NCBI RefSeq assembly: GCF_000005505.3
Contig: NC_016131.3
Coordinates: 55,537,355 to 55,601,354, forward strand
Direction: 5' to 3'
From: Brachypodium distachyon
Taxonomy: Eukaryota; Streptophyta; Magnoliopsida; Poales; Poaceae
DNA: 64,000 nucleotides
In this document: positions 1 to 11,039 of the stretch, one piece after another
How the letters are laid out: each line of letters begins with the position of its first letter
Numbering within the stretch: position 1 is the stretch's first letter
Translations under genes and position numbers: made by a program
Notes under the pieces: model-generated
Told to the model about the DNA's origin: nothing
Seen by the model: only the letters and a program-made list of their open reading frames with translations
Database searches by the model: none

Positions 1-312
1 AAAAATTCGGTTGCGCTATATACGTACCGATCTCACCACCACAACGTACATCAATAGGACCACATAGAAAATTGGGGATCTGCCTGGTACAAATCACCGT
101 CAATTATCAAGTACCTAGAACCTCTCGTAGGAGATTTATTCACTGCCTGGTACGCTGATTGTATTTTTAATGAGGATCATTTCCCGGCATTAGGGGGAGA
201 TTTAAAGTACCAAAAACAAGAATGCTAAGAAATCAATTGGAATGTCCAAGGCATTTCTGCCTCTGATGCACGTACTCAAGAAACTGAACAACAAGTTCAG
301 AAAATAATAAAT

Positions 313-903
313 TTGCAACATATTGCAAACAATTTACCAGACGCATTTGTTGATTACAAAGGTGTAACTAAATCCTATAATCCTGCACAGAACCTACCAG
401 AAAGAGTGGAGGTACCTATAAAAACCACTCAACCTCCTGCACCTACCGTTCAAAGGAAGAGGGGTAGAAGTACGACAACTAAAAAAGATCTAGCTTCCAG
501 CAAGCAACAAAAGGAACAAACGAAGGAGCTGCGGCAAAGAAAACAGAAGAATAAACCTTCTGGACCTCCTTCAACAACAACAACAAATGTGAGTCAACAT
601 TTGATTGACCGAGATCAATTGGGTAATATACACCCTGTGGATAACCAACATCCACAACCCAGCTCAATAGTGCACTCAATTACTGATGCTGGAACATCGG
701 AAAACCTAGACTTAACCGCAACGGAAAATCGCGAACAGTCACCAAATGTAAATGAAATTTCCACAAATTATTTAGATACTGGAGAAACATATAATAGAAA
801 GACTACATTCGTCGACACATATTTCTCAACTAAGATTGCAGACAACCTTCTAAATGATCATGATCCAAAAACCATAACTGAGTGTGAAAAACGATTAGCC
901 TAA
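313..903 (+). pseudogene. copia polyprotein linker between integrase and RT
   Basis: This open stretch of about 195 codons has no natural start; it is the polar, Gln/Thr/Lys-rich linker between integrase and reverse transcriptase of a plant copia polyprotein. It ends in a stop at 901-903. The expected continuation (a Lys-Trp-Lys-Asp-Ala-Ile block just upstream of RT) resumes one frame over from about base 902. That marks a frameshift rather than a natural protein end. Confidence 0.8.
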
Positions 904-904
904 A

Positions 905-2491
905 TGGAAGGATGCAATTCAAGCAGAAATAGCCTCGCTCAATAAAAGAAAAGTATTTACAGAAGTAATATCTACACCTCCAAATGTTTTCCCAGTGGGA
1001 TTCAAATGGGTTTTTGTCCAGAAAAGGAACGAAAACAATGAGGTGGTGAGATACAAAGCGAGACTAGTAGCAAAAGGGTTCACGCAGAGACCCGGCATTG
1101 ATTTCAATGAAACATATTCTCCGGTTATGAGTGGAATTACTTTTCGATATTTAATCTCATTGTCTGTTCAAAATCGCCTATCTATGCAGTTGATGGACGT
1201 CGTGACTGCATATCTTTATGGGTCATTAGATTCGGATATTTACATGAAGGTTCCAAATGGAATCCAAATTCCGAATGTTAACGCAAGGCGCAACATGTAC
1301 TGTGTAAAGTTGAATAAATCTTTATACGGTTTAAAACAGTCGGGTAGAATGTGGTACAACCGACTAAGTGAGTTTCTCATTAAAAAGGGTTACTCTAACA
1401 ATGATGACTGCCCATGTGTATTCATCAAGAAATCCAAAATAGGATTTTGCATTATCTCTGTATATGTTGATGATTTAAACATCATTGGCAACAAACAGGA
1501 TATTGATGAGGCTCGTAACCATCTAATGACGGAATTTGAAATGAAGGATTTGGGTAAAACCAAGTTCTGCTTAGGTTTAAAACTTGAGCACCTTCCTTCG
1601 GGAATATTGGTTCACCAAGCTACATATATCCAGAAAATCTTGGAGAAATTTAACATGGACAAATCCTATCCATGCAAAACACCTATGGTAGTTCGATCTC
1701 TAAACGTAGAGAAAGATCCATTCAGACCAAAAGGTGATGAAGAGGAAATTTTGGGATCTGAATTCCCATATCTTAGTGCCATTGGAGCATTAATGTACTT
1801 AGCAAATTGCACCCGGCCGGATATTGCATTTGCGGTAAATTTACTAGCTAGACACAGCGCACCTCCAACAAAATGCCATTGGGTAGGAGTCAAGCAAGTT
1901 TTTCGCTACCTACAAGGCAGTAAAGATCTAGGTCTATATTTCCAAAAGGAAAACGAAGACTCTGAATTAATCGGATACACTGATGCTGGCTATTTATCTG
2001 ATCCCCACAATGCCAGATCCCAGACCGGTTTCGTGTTCCTGCATGGTGGGACAGCCATATCGTGGAAGTCTTCTAAACAGACTCTAGTGGCTATGTCAGC
2101 AAATCATTCGGAAATAATAGCCTTATACGAAGCATCTCGTGAAAGTGTGTGGCTACGAAGAATGATTAACCACATACAACAATCATGTGGTATTGGTTCA
2201 ATTGAATCACCAACGATTATCTATGAGGATAATTCAGCTTGTGTTTCTCAGATGCAATCAGGTTATATAAAAAGCAATATAACTAAACCTATTGCACCTA
2301 AACTATTCTATCCTCATGAATTACAACAAAATGGGGAGATAAATATCTTGCAAACCAAATCATGTGATAATCTCGCAGATTTATTTACTAAGTTCTTACC
2401 CAACTCCACATTTCAGAAATGTGTATATGGGATTGGTATGCGACAACTTAAAAATTTGCAACCATCAGGGCGAGTGTTCACCCGAATTTAA
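905..2491 (+). pseudogene. copia reverse transcriptase / RNase H
   Basis: This long open frame holds the copia-type reverse transcriptase (RVT_2) and RNase H. Visible marks are the FKWVF and RLVAKGF blocks at the RT start, the catalytic YVDD at 1463-1474, the LYGLKQ motif near 1325 and an RNase H-like YTDAGY block near 1975. The RNase H block departs from the usual copia form: the common SSKQ...AEAEY stretch reads SSKQ...ANHSEI. Together with the upstream stops this suggests an old inactive copy. Neighbours are the linker pseudogene and the 3' LTR of the same element. Confidence 0.88.
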
Positions 2492-2599
2492 CCTGTTCAC
2501 AACATCATATTGCACTCTTTTCCTATTATGCGTTTTACTCACTAGTTTCTCATAAAAGGTTTTTAATGAGACAATATTAACATAAGAATATATGTCATA

Positions 2600-2815
2600 T
2601 TTTCTATTTTCCCCACCGGGGTTTTTATAGATAATATACAAGACATATTTATTGTCCACATAATTCAATATGAATTATCAAGAGGCAATATTCAAAATAT
2701 GTTATACCATTTTCTCCTTAATTTTCCCCTTGGGTTTTTAAAGGGAGTTTTCATAACATATCAATATTATTATTATTTCCTCAATATTTTTCCCACAGGG
2801 TTTTTGGAGGAAATT
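2600..2815 (+). repeat. copia 3' noncoding repeats with CCC-GGG hairpins
   Basis: Three similar short segments, near 2608-2630, 2717-2742 and 2786-2812, each combine a run of T, a CCC(n)GGG mini-hairpin and GTTTTT. They lie between the RNase H frame and the LTR. Similar repeats occur in the 3' noncoding tract of other plant copia elements, where their function is unknown. Confidence 0.55.
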
Positions 2816-2884
2816 ACAAGATTACAAGATTCCATGATGATTCGAGATTATACAAATCAACGAAGCAAATTGATCAAGGGCGAG

Positions 2885-3089
2885 TGTTGAGAATAATTAT
2901 TTATGATCAATTAGATTAATAATTAGTTAGTTAATGATTAATTATGCAGTGGGTTATGTAACTGTTCGTGTCCCAAATTTTCCACGTGAAGGTAAAAGTT
3001 TGGGACACCAATGCATGTATTGGTGCATCTTCACCCTGTATAAATATCATCATCAATCAATGGAATAGAACAAGAATTTCATTTTAACA
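2885..3089 (+). repeat. copia 3' LTR (approximate)
   Basis: The segment starts TGTTGAGAAT directly after a purine-rich AAGGGCGAG tract that could serve as the polypurine tract, and can be closed at a TTTTAACA, giving TG...CA ends. Inside are a TATAAATA box at 3039-3046 and a short inverted repeat (TGTCCCAAA...TTTGGGACA, about 2969-3006). The 3' boundary is uncertain; the LTR could run on toward 3180. Confidence 0.6.
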
Positions 3090-3852
3090 GTTTTCCTTTT
3101 GACTCGACGCTGCAGCTTTTAACGCGCGAGAAGCCTCCACCCGGGACCCTTGGCGGCGGCACGATAGCACTCCAGAAGGGAGAAGATATCTTAATCCTAA
3201 TTTTTTTTTAAAATTTCAAAATAAATTGAGTCGTTTCATAACAGATGTGTTTACCATGTCACAGCATATGAAATCCAAATTCATTATATGCATACAAAAA
3301 TAAAAAGAAACAAATCCAGATGTGAGTAGGTCGAAAAAGACAAAAACACAAAAGACAAAATTTCTGACACTATTTATGTTTGCATTTGCCTTTTTTGTTT
3401 CTCTCTGTGTATAATGAATTTGGAGTTGAAACTTTGTGCCATGGTAGGCACATATGTTATGAACCCACTCAATTTATTTTGAAATTTTTGAAAACTTTTC
3501 CGTCGTTGAATCAACAGGAAAAAGACCAAAAACACGAAAAGGCGTGCCGTGAGAACCACCGATTCCATGGCATAGTTTGCAACGCCTGCACTAGGACGAT
3601 GAAAGAATCAGGACACCAATCTTCTAGACGACAGCGTCTCCCTCGCCAACACGCCACCGAGAAGCACACAAAAAGCTAACAAAAAAAAGGTAACAAAACT
3701 TGATGCCAGACATTGATCCGTGGTTACCCTCGTCTTTGAAGGCCAGATTGGCCGTGAGAGACGAGGGGAACCGCTGAAGATTGAAACTTACTCGAAGACG
3801 ACGTGATGGACATGGTTTTCTTTCTGGCTGCCTGCTCGTACTCTATCTCTTA

Positions 3853-4125
3853 GGCTGGTCATAGTGGGAAGTAACATAGAGTAGTAACATGTATATGTTA
3901 CAGTCTAAGTTATTACCTCCACAGTGGGTAGTAACATATATGTGGTGCCATGCATTGTGTCATTTATTAGGTTATAGACTCATCTTGTTTTGGTTTGTGT
4001 GATGTTATGGCAACATATCTAGGTACCACCTTCCTCTCTTTCTTCATTCAATACCATGCCATGTCACCAAAATGCCTAGTTGGCATCTTATCTTACTGCC
4101 TAAGTTACTCCCACTATGAGCAGCC
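3853..4125. mobile_element. Tourist/PIF-Harbinger-like MITE
   Basis: A 273-bp element with terminal inverted repeats GGCTGGTCATAGTGGGAAGTAAC and its near-complement at the right end (GTTACTCCCACTATGAGCAGCC). TTA is duplicated directly outside both ends (3850-3852 and 4126-4128). The 3-bp TTA duplication is the PIF/Harbinger signature. There is no coding capacity. Confidence 0.85.
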
Positions 4126-4442
4126 TTACTATCACACCTGGTCCATCTATAAAGACATGTACCCCTTTATTTCCCGGCGGCCCAGGTACGGACATCAAAA
4201 CGGTCGAATGGTTCATGAAGTGTACACCAAATCCTGGGCCATTTCCGGGGCGGTCGCAATAATTGGCCCGTGTCGCATGGATTGGTGGGCAGGATTTGGA
4301 CCGATACAAATAGGCCTCCATCCCGATACTAATAGTGTGCAGCCCACCAGGTCCAGTGGATGGCGAAAACGATGGCCTAGATTTGGTCCACCAAGGATCC
4401 CGGGACTCACACAGAATATTCGCGAGAAGCCAAGGTACATAA

Positions 4443-4900
4443 GGGCATCTCCAAGACCAAGACTCCAAGAGCGAGCTTTCATTTGTCTACCCCATTTGTC
4501 CATTTGAGTAGTGTTTGGACAAACGGGGGTGAAAAAAATACTCCATCCGTTTCATATTTCTTGTCGAAATATTACATGTATCTAGACGCTTTTTAAAAAT
4601 AGATACATTCATTTTTGAGCAAATTTGAGACAAGAATTATGAAACGGAGGGAGTATCATATTGTCTAATGGGAATCCCCATTTGTCCATCTATTGAATTT
4701 TTGACACATGGGTCAAATAGACAAGTGGACAAGTTTTAAATAAGTTTTACACAAATGGGGACTCCTTCTCTCCCCAAATTTATGGAAGAAATGGAGGATG
4801 TGGACACCTTTTAGACAAATGAGGATCCTCATTGCATTGTATGTCCATGGATACTCAAATTGACAAATTGAGAGGGTTTGGGGTGCCCTTGGAGATGCCC
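4443..4900. mobile_element. Tourist-like MITE (host of a nested Stowaway)
   Basis: A 458-bp element with inverted ends GGGCATCTCCAA and TTGGAGATGCCC and TAA target duplications at 4440-4442 and 4901-4903. Removing the Stowaway at 4541-4653 leaves about 343 bp. It has no coding capacity. Confidence 0.82.
4541..4653. mobile_element. Stowaway MITE nested in a Tourist MITE
   Basis: A 113-bp element with ends CTCCATCCGTTTCATA and TATGAAACGGAGGGAG style inverted repeats, flanked by TA at 4539-4540 and 4654-4655. It lies inside the Tourist-like element at 4443-4900 and is therefore the younger insertion. Confidence 0.9.
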
Positions 4901-5220
4901 TAAGTCCCTTGGATATCCAAGCAGCGAAGGAACGGTGGATTAGGGCGATTCTAGCGCTAGGCCGGACAGATCTGTTTCAAGGCGGACAGACCAAACGTCG
5001 GCGGGACCATTCCCAAACCAAATCTGGGCTGGGTATGCGTCTCCACGGACAACGAACAAGTCAAAACTTTTTAGCTTCCCTGGCACCTGACTACCCGCCA
5101 GTAGCACATCGACCCCCACTTCGGTTTTATTAAATGGGGACCTCATCGTCCCCATTACCCCACCCCACACCACTCGCTCTTAGTCCCTAAAACCCTAGGG
5201 TTCGGCACCCCCTTTTACTG

Positions 5221-5745
5221 ATGAGCAGATCCGCGGTCATGAACCCGTCGCCGTCGGCTCCTTTTGTGTTCTCCACGAATGTGGGCGGCCACTGGATTCC
5301 CCATCCCGGCTGGGCAACACTGCCAGTTGGCCGGGGAGCTGTGGCTTCGGGCTGTCGGACTCGTGCAGCCCCGAGGTGCAGCGTCGCCGGCTTGCTCGTG
5401 CGTCGGGACCCGGAACCCGAGATGGAGGACGAAGAGGCGATGGAGATCAAGGAGAAGATGGAGATCGAGTTCTCAGAGAGCTCCCGCGCTGCCATCACCT
5501 GCCCCCATTTTCGTGCGCGTGTATCTGACGAGAAAGAGGAGGAGCACTTGATCGCCTACGCATGTAAGGAGTCGCTGAAGACCAGATCCGAGAAGGACGC
5601 CCGACAGGTGGCATTCGGCGCGGAGGAGCTCGTGCGGGGATTCGACGCTGAGAAGGAGCACGGGGGGAAGATAGGGGACTGGCGCTGCTCCAGACGCTCG
5701 TCCCGGCTCCAACCAGGAGGCTGGTTAAGCCGGTGCGCGTTGTAG
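5221..5745 (+). CDS. unrecognised reading frame, doubtful gene
   Basis: A 174-codon ATG frame in GC-rich sequence follows a plant-leader-like stretch (AAAACCCTAGGG at about 5189). The middle is acidic and Met/Glu-rich (around residues 65-85), possibly coiled. I do not recognise a family. Downstream (5790-5900) lies a further coding-looking stretch ending in a possible donor site at about 5901. It may be the first exon of a small lineage-specific gene or a captured gene fragment. No transcript-level support can be read from sequence. Confidence 0.25.
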   Translation: MSRSAVMNPSPSAPFVFSTNVGGHWIPHPGWATLPVGRGAVASGCRTRAAPRCSVAGLLVRRDPEPEMEDEEAMEIKEKMEIEFSESSRAAITCPHFRARVSDEKEEEHLIAYACKESLKTRSEKDARQVAFGAEELVRGFDAEKEHGGKIGDWRCSRRSSRLQPGGWLSRCAL

Positions 5746-6169
5746 CTGGCAGGCCCATGTACTGCTCTTCTCCTCCCGCCGAAGCACTAAATTGATAGCA
5801 CATCAACCACGCCTTGCATCATTTTGGTGGGATCAATTTGGTGTTTCAGCAGCAGGCGAAGAGAAGTGGGAAAGGTGGTTGTTCACAAAGTGTGTACGGA
5901 AGGTAGGTTTTGGGGCTATCGGAGTATTGTAGCAAGTTTACTATCAATAAATTTTAGCAATTTTATCATATTTCATCAATGAAGAATTGTAGCAAGTTCG
6001 TCAAATTTTAGCTTGCCATGGTTCCCATTTGGGTCGCCCCGGCGCACTCTACAACCCGAACAGACTTAGGTCAGACAAGGACCTGTTTCTCGTAGAGAGG
6101 CCCCAAGTGTCTCGGGTTTTGCTAAATACCCCCGACACTCACTTTCTCGCATAGTTACTCTTAAAAGGC

Positions 6170-6560
6170 ATGGTTTTTCCCCGAAAAACCTCTAAAACTC
6201 CAGTTTTCCGCAAGAAAAACAACCGAGAGTATCAGTTTCCCGCAAAGAAACCTACCAAGATGTTTTTTTCTTGAAAAACCTCTAAGCTCAAGTTTTCCTC
6301 AAGAAAATTATCGGGAGTTTCAGTTTCCCGCAAGGAAACCTACCAAGATTTTTTTTTAAAACCCTCTAAGGCTTTGATTTTCCACAAGAAAAGTTTCGAG
6401 AATCTCAGTTTCCCGCAAGGAAACATTCCAAGATGGTTTTCCCCTGAAAAACCTCCAAGGCTCGAGATTTCCGTGAGAAAATTATCGAGGGTCTCTGTTT
6501 CTCGTAGAGAACCCTATCAAAATCACCGGTTCTTACAAGAGAATTACTCGAAGCCTAAAG
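6170..6560. repeat. degenerate ~95-bp tandem repeat
   Basis: About four imperfect head-to-tail units, each built of CCGAAAAACCTCTAA, GTTTTCC(G/T)CAAGAAAA, CAGTTTCCCGCAAGGAAACC and TACCAAGAT-type blocks. Similar arrays are found in untranslated parts of grass LTR elements. The following 6560-6900 looks like more retroelement-derived DNA, but no protein domain is recognisable. Confidence 0.7.
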
Positions 6561-6899
6561 AGTGACATGAAGACGATAAGTTTTCGAGTGAAGGTTGACC
6601 CGGAGGCATTCCAGATGCCTCCATCTCAAGGGGGTTACTATTGTACTAAAAAATCCACTAAATGGGTTGGGCCGTAAATCCTACGTAGGGGATAACAATT
6701 CAACATTTTTTTACTCCGGTCAACATGCTAACAAGGTTTGGTCAAGACTGCAAGGCTCCGTTCAAAGGAAGTCAAAAAGTCAAGCCTTCATGCCATGATC
6801 AAAGTAGTAGAAGGGCCTGAGTGGGAGACAGGAAAAGAGATGAGGGGGCTACAAGCAAGAAAGGTAAAAGGTGGAGGGTTGAGGCATATGGTCCATAGT

Positions 6900-7810
6900 G
6901 GACCATTGACCACCCTCGTTTTCCCACTTGGTCCACACAAAAGTTATGTATCAATTAAAATAGCTATATCATATTTTCGAGCCAAACTCGGAACCTTTTC
7001 TTAATGCCATTTGGCTATTTTTATTTATCAATTAAAATAGCTACACCATTTATAATCATCTTAGATTAGGAATGACACCGGCCCACTGAGTATGGCAATG
7101 GGCAAAAACTCCCCATATCCTTGTCCGTTGCCCGTACTCATACCTACCAACATGTATTTTTCCCATATCCATCATCCGTCAGGGTAAACGGGTACCCACA
7201 GATAAGAATGTCCATGTTAAAATTACATCTAAGGATTACCTAGATACAGCTTTGATAAATAAAAATATTGTGTGACATTTATGCATGCTCGACGAGCCCC
7301 GTCGTCTATTGTTTCCCCAACGATGGCATCGATGCGGCTTCTTGGTGATGATGCTTTGGTTTGAGATATCTGGTTATGACCCTCCCGCACTCTGGTGCTG
7401 TCTGCGAGACTGTGGCAGTCCTCCTCCTATTGCTCGTGATAACCTGTGCGTTGATTATGACATAACCTATGCTGCATAGCTTAATTCCTGTTTAGTGGTT
7501 TCAGTGACGTTGTGTTGTAATCATGTACTGTGTTTTTTGGTTTTCCTATGTTTTTGCTCCGGCAAGGTGTATTGTTCAGGCGAGGGTTTTCTCCGTTGAT
7601 CTCTTAAAAAAACGTGGACAAGATATGAACAAAACCTTCTCAAACCTGCAGCAAGAACACAACAATCATTGAAAACAGCGCGGCCCCGCGTAGTAGCAGA
7701 GGGCCCATCATCTAGCAATAGTCTCAATCAATTGCATATTATCTTGAGTCCATTACAACCGAAAAACAATAGGTCTATCGGTGTAAAACCCATGGCAGCT
7801 TTCCGTTTCA
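6900..7810. other. intergenic stretch, no gene recognised
   Basis: I see only short fragmentary reading frames. A block near 7060-7200 (ACGGGTACCC-type motif, 'ccgttgcccgtactcatacc') looks like a dispersed noncoding repeat. No terminal repeats or domains could be assigned. Confidence 0.4.
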
Positions 7811-8100
7811 GGCCTCCTTTGATTCAAAGGATTTTCATATGAATTTTGAAAGCTTGAAATCCTTAGAAACTTTTCCTATTCGTAGAATTAAATCAAATAT
7901 GAACTTTTTCTAAGGATTCATTTGTACTACATTCCATAGGAAAATTTACATCCACTCCAACCTCTTGGAAAAAATCCTTTGGTCCAATCAAACAAATTTT
8001 GATGCAAACAAATTCCTACAGAGCTCAAGTGGACATGACATTGCAATTCTACATTTTTCCTATTCTTTTGCTTTTCCAGTGCTACGAATAAAAGAGGCCC
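7811..8100. mobile_element. Tourist-like MITE
   Basis: About 290 bp with imperfect inverted ends (GGCCTCCTTTGATTCAAAGGA at the left; AATAAAAGAGGCC, plus one C, at the right). TCA occurs directly outside both ends (7808-7810 and 8101-8103). The AT-rich body holds 'aaggatt/aatcctt' type inverted blocks. The family assignment is inferred from the termini. Confidence 0.65.
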
Positions 8101-8200
8101 TCAAGTGTGTCGATCTTCTACTTGTATTTTTTTTATCGCTAAACCGTACAAAAGCAGCTGGATCTTTGTTTTAAGAAAAAGAGAAAATAAATAAGAAAAC

Positions 8201-8787
8201 TTAGATATCTATAGGTCCACACTCCATGTAGAGGCCGTCGTCGAAGAAGATCCAGCCGAAGGCGACCCAACAAATGAAGAACTGGCACGCGTATACGAGA
8301 AGGCGACCAGCGAACTCCTCGTGCACGCCCGCCACCAAGGCCACCGTCACGACGGGGAGGACCATCACCACAACCGAGATAAGGAGCTGCAAAATACGAG
8401 TACGCTCATGGTTGATTATACTGTATGGGATTCACATGAATATATATATACACACACATGCCCGGCCGGCCACTGTATGTCTAGAAGCTGCAGCCGAATA
8501 CCGTATATACGTACCTTGATGATCAAGCCGGTTCTGCCACAATGGACGACCTGGGGGCCGTCAAGATCATCCACCTGAGGAGCTGCTGGCAGAGCCGGAG
8601 GAACCGCGGGCCGCCGGAGCACGGGTGGTGGCCAGAGAGGGGTCGGCGCCGGCGCCGGCGCCGGCGGTTGGTCGTCGACGATGTGGATGACGAACTCGGG
8701 CTCTTTATCCGGGCGGTCATCGTTGTCGGAGTCGGAGACCGCAGGGGCGCGGTCCGGCCGTGAGCTCACCTCTACGGCGGCCGCCAT
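8201..8787 (-). CDS. small unrecognised membrane protein, two exons
   Basis: The predicted exons on the minus strand are 8787-8515 and 8386-8201, with donor AAG|GTACGT, acceptor TTTTGCAG|CTC and phase 0. They give 152 residues. The first 90 are acidic then Pro/Ala-rich (DSDNDDRPDKEPEF; PAPAPAPTPLWPPP), ending near CGRTGLIIK. The second exon is strongly hydrophobic, with two likely membrane spans (LLISVVVMVLPVVTVALVAGV and LLVYACQFFICWVAFGWIFF). The clean frame across a canonical intron argues for a real gene. I do not recognise the family. It is divergent from the gene at 9661, with about 870 bp between the starts. Confidence 0.6.
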
Positions 8788-9660
8788 CGATCGCGCGATA
8801 GTAGACCAAATCCAAGTACGGGCTTTGCTTAGTTTTATTGCCACCTGGCCACCTTTACTTGATTGCTAGACGGCTTGCTAATTGGTATACGAATACGATA
8901 GAAGTATGTACAACCAGCCGTTCCTGTCTCAAAACGGACTTGGGGAAGTTGGAAGCTGGGAGGCTTCCGAACACACCACAGGCCACAGCCCAATAGCCCA
9001 GCCAATTTTCTCAAAAATAAATAAATATCGTACCCCCGTCCGATTCCCGCAACCACGAGCACCTCTCTCTCGCGCGCGCAGTCTCGCGTCTGCGTCCTCT
9101 CCCGATTCCCAAATTCCCAAATTCTTCTTCTGAAAGAACCCTAGCCGCCAGCCACTCCGACGGACGACAGCGCGACGCCGCCTCGCCAACTCCAGCAACC
9201 GCCGGTGGCGCCACGCAGACGGCCGTTCCCTCTGACCCCGAGCTTCATTCTCTCCCGGTTCGACGATCCCTAGCCGCCAGGTCGGCGTCTCTTGCAGGAA
9301 TCGTCGGCCGGCACCCGGCGGGAAGAACCCTCCTCCCCCGGATCTCTCCCCTTCGTCAAAGTCACAGCTCACGAGCCCCTGTCTTCATCTCTCGGGCCCC
9401 GGCGGCTGACGGGACGACCCAGGCAGACGGCTTCGGTTTGTCGTCCTCTGTTAGCATCTTTGCCACTGTAATTCTACTCTTCTGCAATCGTTGGCCATCA
9501 TATTTGAAGGTATGACCTTGTTTTGATCCAGCGATTAGTTTAAATCTCATTTGTTTTTAGAATTTCAATTTCTAGATTGTACAGGTAGATCTGCTATAAC
9601 ATAAACCTGAAATGAACAGTTAGTTTATCCCGTTGCATTGTAGTATCTACCTTTCAGATA
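8788..9660. promoter_or_regulatory. shared intergenic region of a divergent gene pair
   Basis: This 873-bp region separates the starts of the minus-strand gene at 8787 and the plus-strand gene at 9661. The right part (about 9040-9500) is GC- and CT-rich like a grass 5' leader. A leader intron is plausible, with donor AAG|GTATGACC at about 9510 and an acceptor just before the ATG. A bidirectional promoter is an inference from arrangement only. Confidence 0.4.
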
Positions 9661-11012
9661 ATGGCGTCGGAGAACGAGCGTCTCTCGGTTGCCGTTATGG
9701 CGGAAGACGCTGCCGATAGGGCCAAGAGGCTGATCCTCGCTCTCTATCAGTATGAAAACATTCTCGGTGCTGAGGTTGTAGCGAATGCTGTGACTGATGG
9801 CGCAAGGCTTGGCCTCATTGATGACGCAGTAGCTGGTCAGCTTACCACTATGAGCCGTAGTGACGCTGATATGTACGTTTCTGCTGCCGCCTCAGGTGCC
9901 GTGGCGGCCGTACTTCAAGCCATGGCTAATAGCCTTTCAGAAATTGGGATCAAAACTAACGTAAGTACATAAATTTAATTGATTTTTCTGAAGTTATGAT
10001 TATTAATTCTGATTTTATGAATCCTAAAAAGGTTACATAAATCATTTATATTACAATAATTGTGGATTTTATCTGTAGCACGGATCATTTACTGCACACC
10101 GGGTCAAGCATGATGAAATTAATGTGGCTGCTGCCACCGGTATACAGGTAAGAGACAATACAACCATTTCTTTGATTATTCTTTAATACATTTAATGTTA
10201 TCTTCTATTTTTTTTCATGAATACAATCCATACATTATATGTATGGATTTAACATCTTACATGAAAAGTGGAATCTATATTCACTTATGGACATTAAAAA
10301 AAACGTGAGCTAGTATTCTGAGTTAGGATTCTCTTAAGGGATTTTCATAAAATGCATTTAAGTGGATGTTTTTACCTCATCTGTTTATTTAAGGTCTAGT
10401 GGATCGTATTGAAAGTTTTCGTGTTTGCACTGAATAGAGGTTTTCACCTAATATATCGCCTTCAATTACACTAGTTTTTGTAAAATAATTATGATTATCA
10501 TGTTGAGAAAGTTACTACAAAATACTTTCAATAAATTGTGAGATGTGGATCTTATATATTCATTCATCGTAACCTCTAAGTTACAGTGAAGACCATGTAA
10601 AATCTTGACTTTTAAGTAATTTTAATTTTTTTATTCATGTACATTACTTCATTTTGTTTATTTAGTATGGAATTTAGTGCTACATTTTTGGTATAGATAC
10701 TGGTTAAACCTAGTTTTTTTAATATAAATATTTTTGATGTTTCATAATGTATTCATGTCTTTTAATTGTGTCTACACACTCATAGACTAATAACCTAATA
10801 TAATATATACACATACACACATACCAATTTGAATTACTCACAATGAATAATCTATCTTCAATATGTAAAAAGCTAATCGGAATTGTATATTGTATCTTAT
10901 TGTTATTTCACTTTTGCAGAGAAACAACTCCTTGTTTAGCTACTTCATTCTGGCATTTTCTGTGGTGATGGCTATCGTTTCAGTATTTGTTGTTGTCTTT
11001 AGAGCTGTTTAG
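9661..11012 (+). CDS. small protein with C-terminal membrane anchor, three exons
   Basis: The predicted exons are 9661-9960, 10079-10147 and 10920-11012, all joined in phase 0 at GT-AG introns, giving 153 residues. Residues 1-100 are Ala-rich and helical-looking (EDAADRAKRLILALYQYENI; AVAGQLTTMSRSDADMY). Residues 101-123 are polar. The last 30 contain one membrane span (YFILAFSVVMAIVSVFVVVF) ending in RAV at the C-terminus. This is the layout of a tail-anchored protein. No known domain is recognised, and it may be grass-specific. The 772-bp second intron is AT-rich with no obvious insertion. Confidence 0.65.
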
Positions 11013-11039
11013 TAAGGCGGCCGTTTGAAAGGGAAACAT

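Larger units (their letters stand above)
1..3089 (+). mobile_element. Ty1-copia retrotransposon, 3' half, degenerate
   Basis: This is the end of a copia polyprotein followed by a 3' noncoding tract and LTR; the 5' half lies outside the window. Translation from base 1 resembles the region after the integrase core of plant copia elements, then a linker, reverse transcriptase and RNase H. The copy is dead: an in-frame TAA lies at 226-228, and a stop at 901-903 combined with a frame change separates the linker from the reverse transcriptase. The LTR is taken as starting at the TGTTGAG at 2885. Without the 5' LTR neither the LTR end nor a target duplication can be checked. Confidence 0.9.

Noticed and set aside
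3374..3679. overlapping short frames on both strands after the copia LTR
   Set aside because: No domain or plant gene structure; both strands are open by chance in repeat-derived DNA.
5185..5205. AAAACCCTAGGG resembling telomere repeat
   Set aside because: Only one or two partial units; a common plant leader motif rather than an interstitial telomere array.
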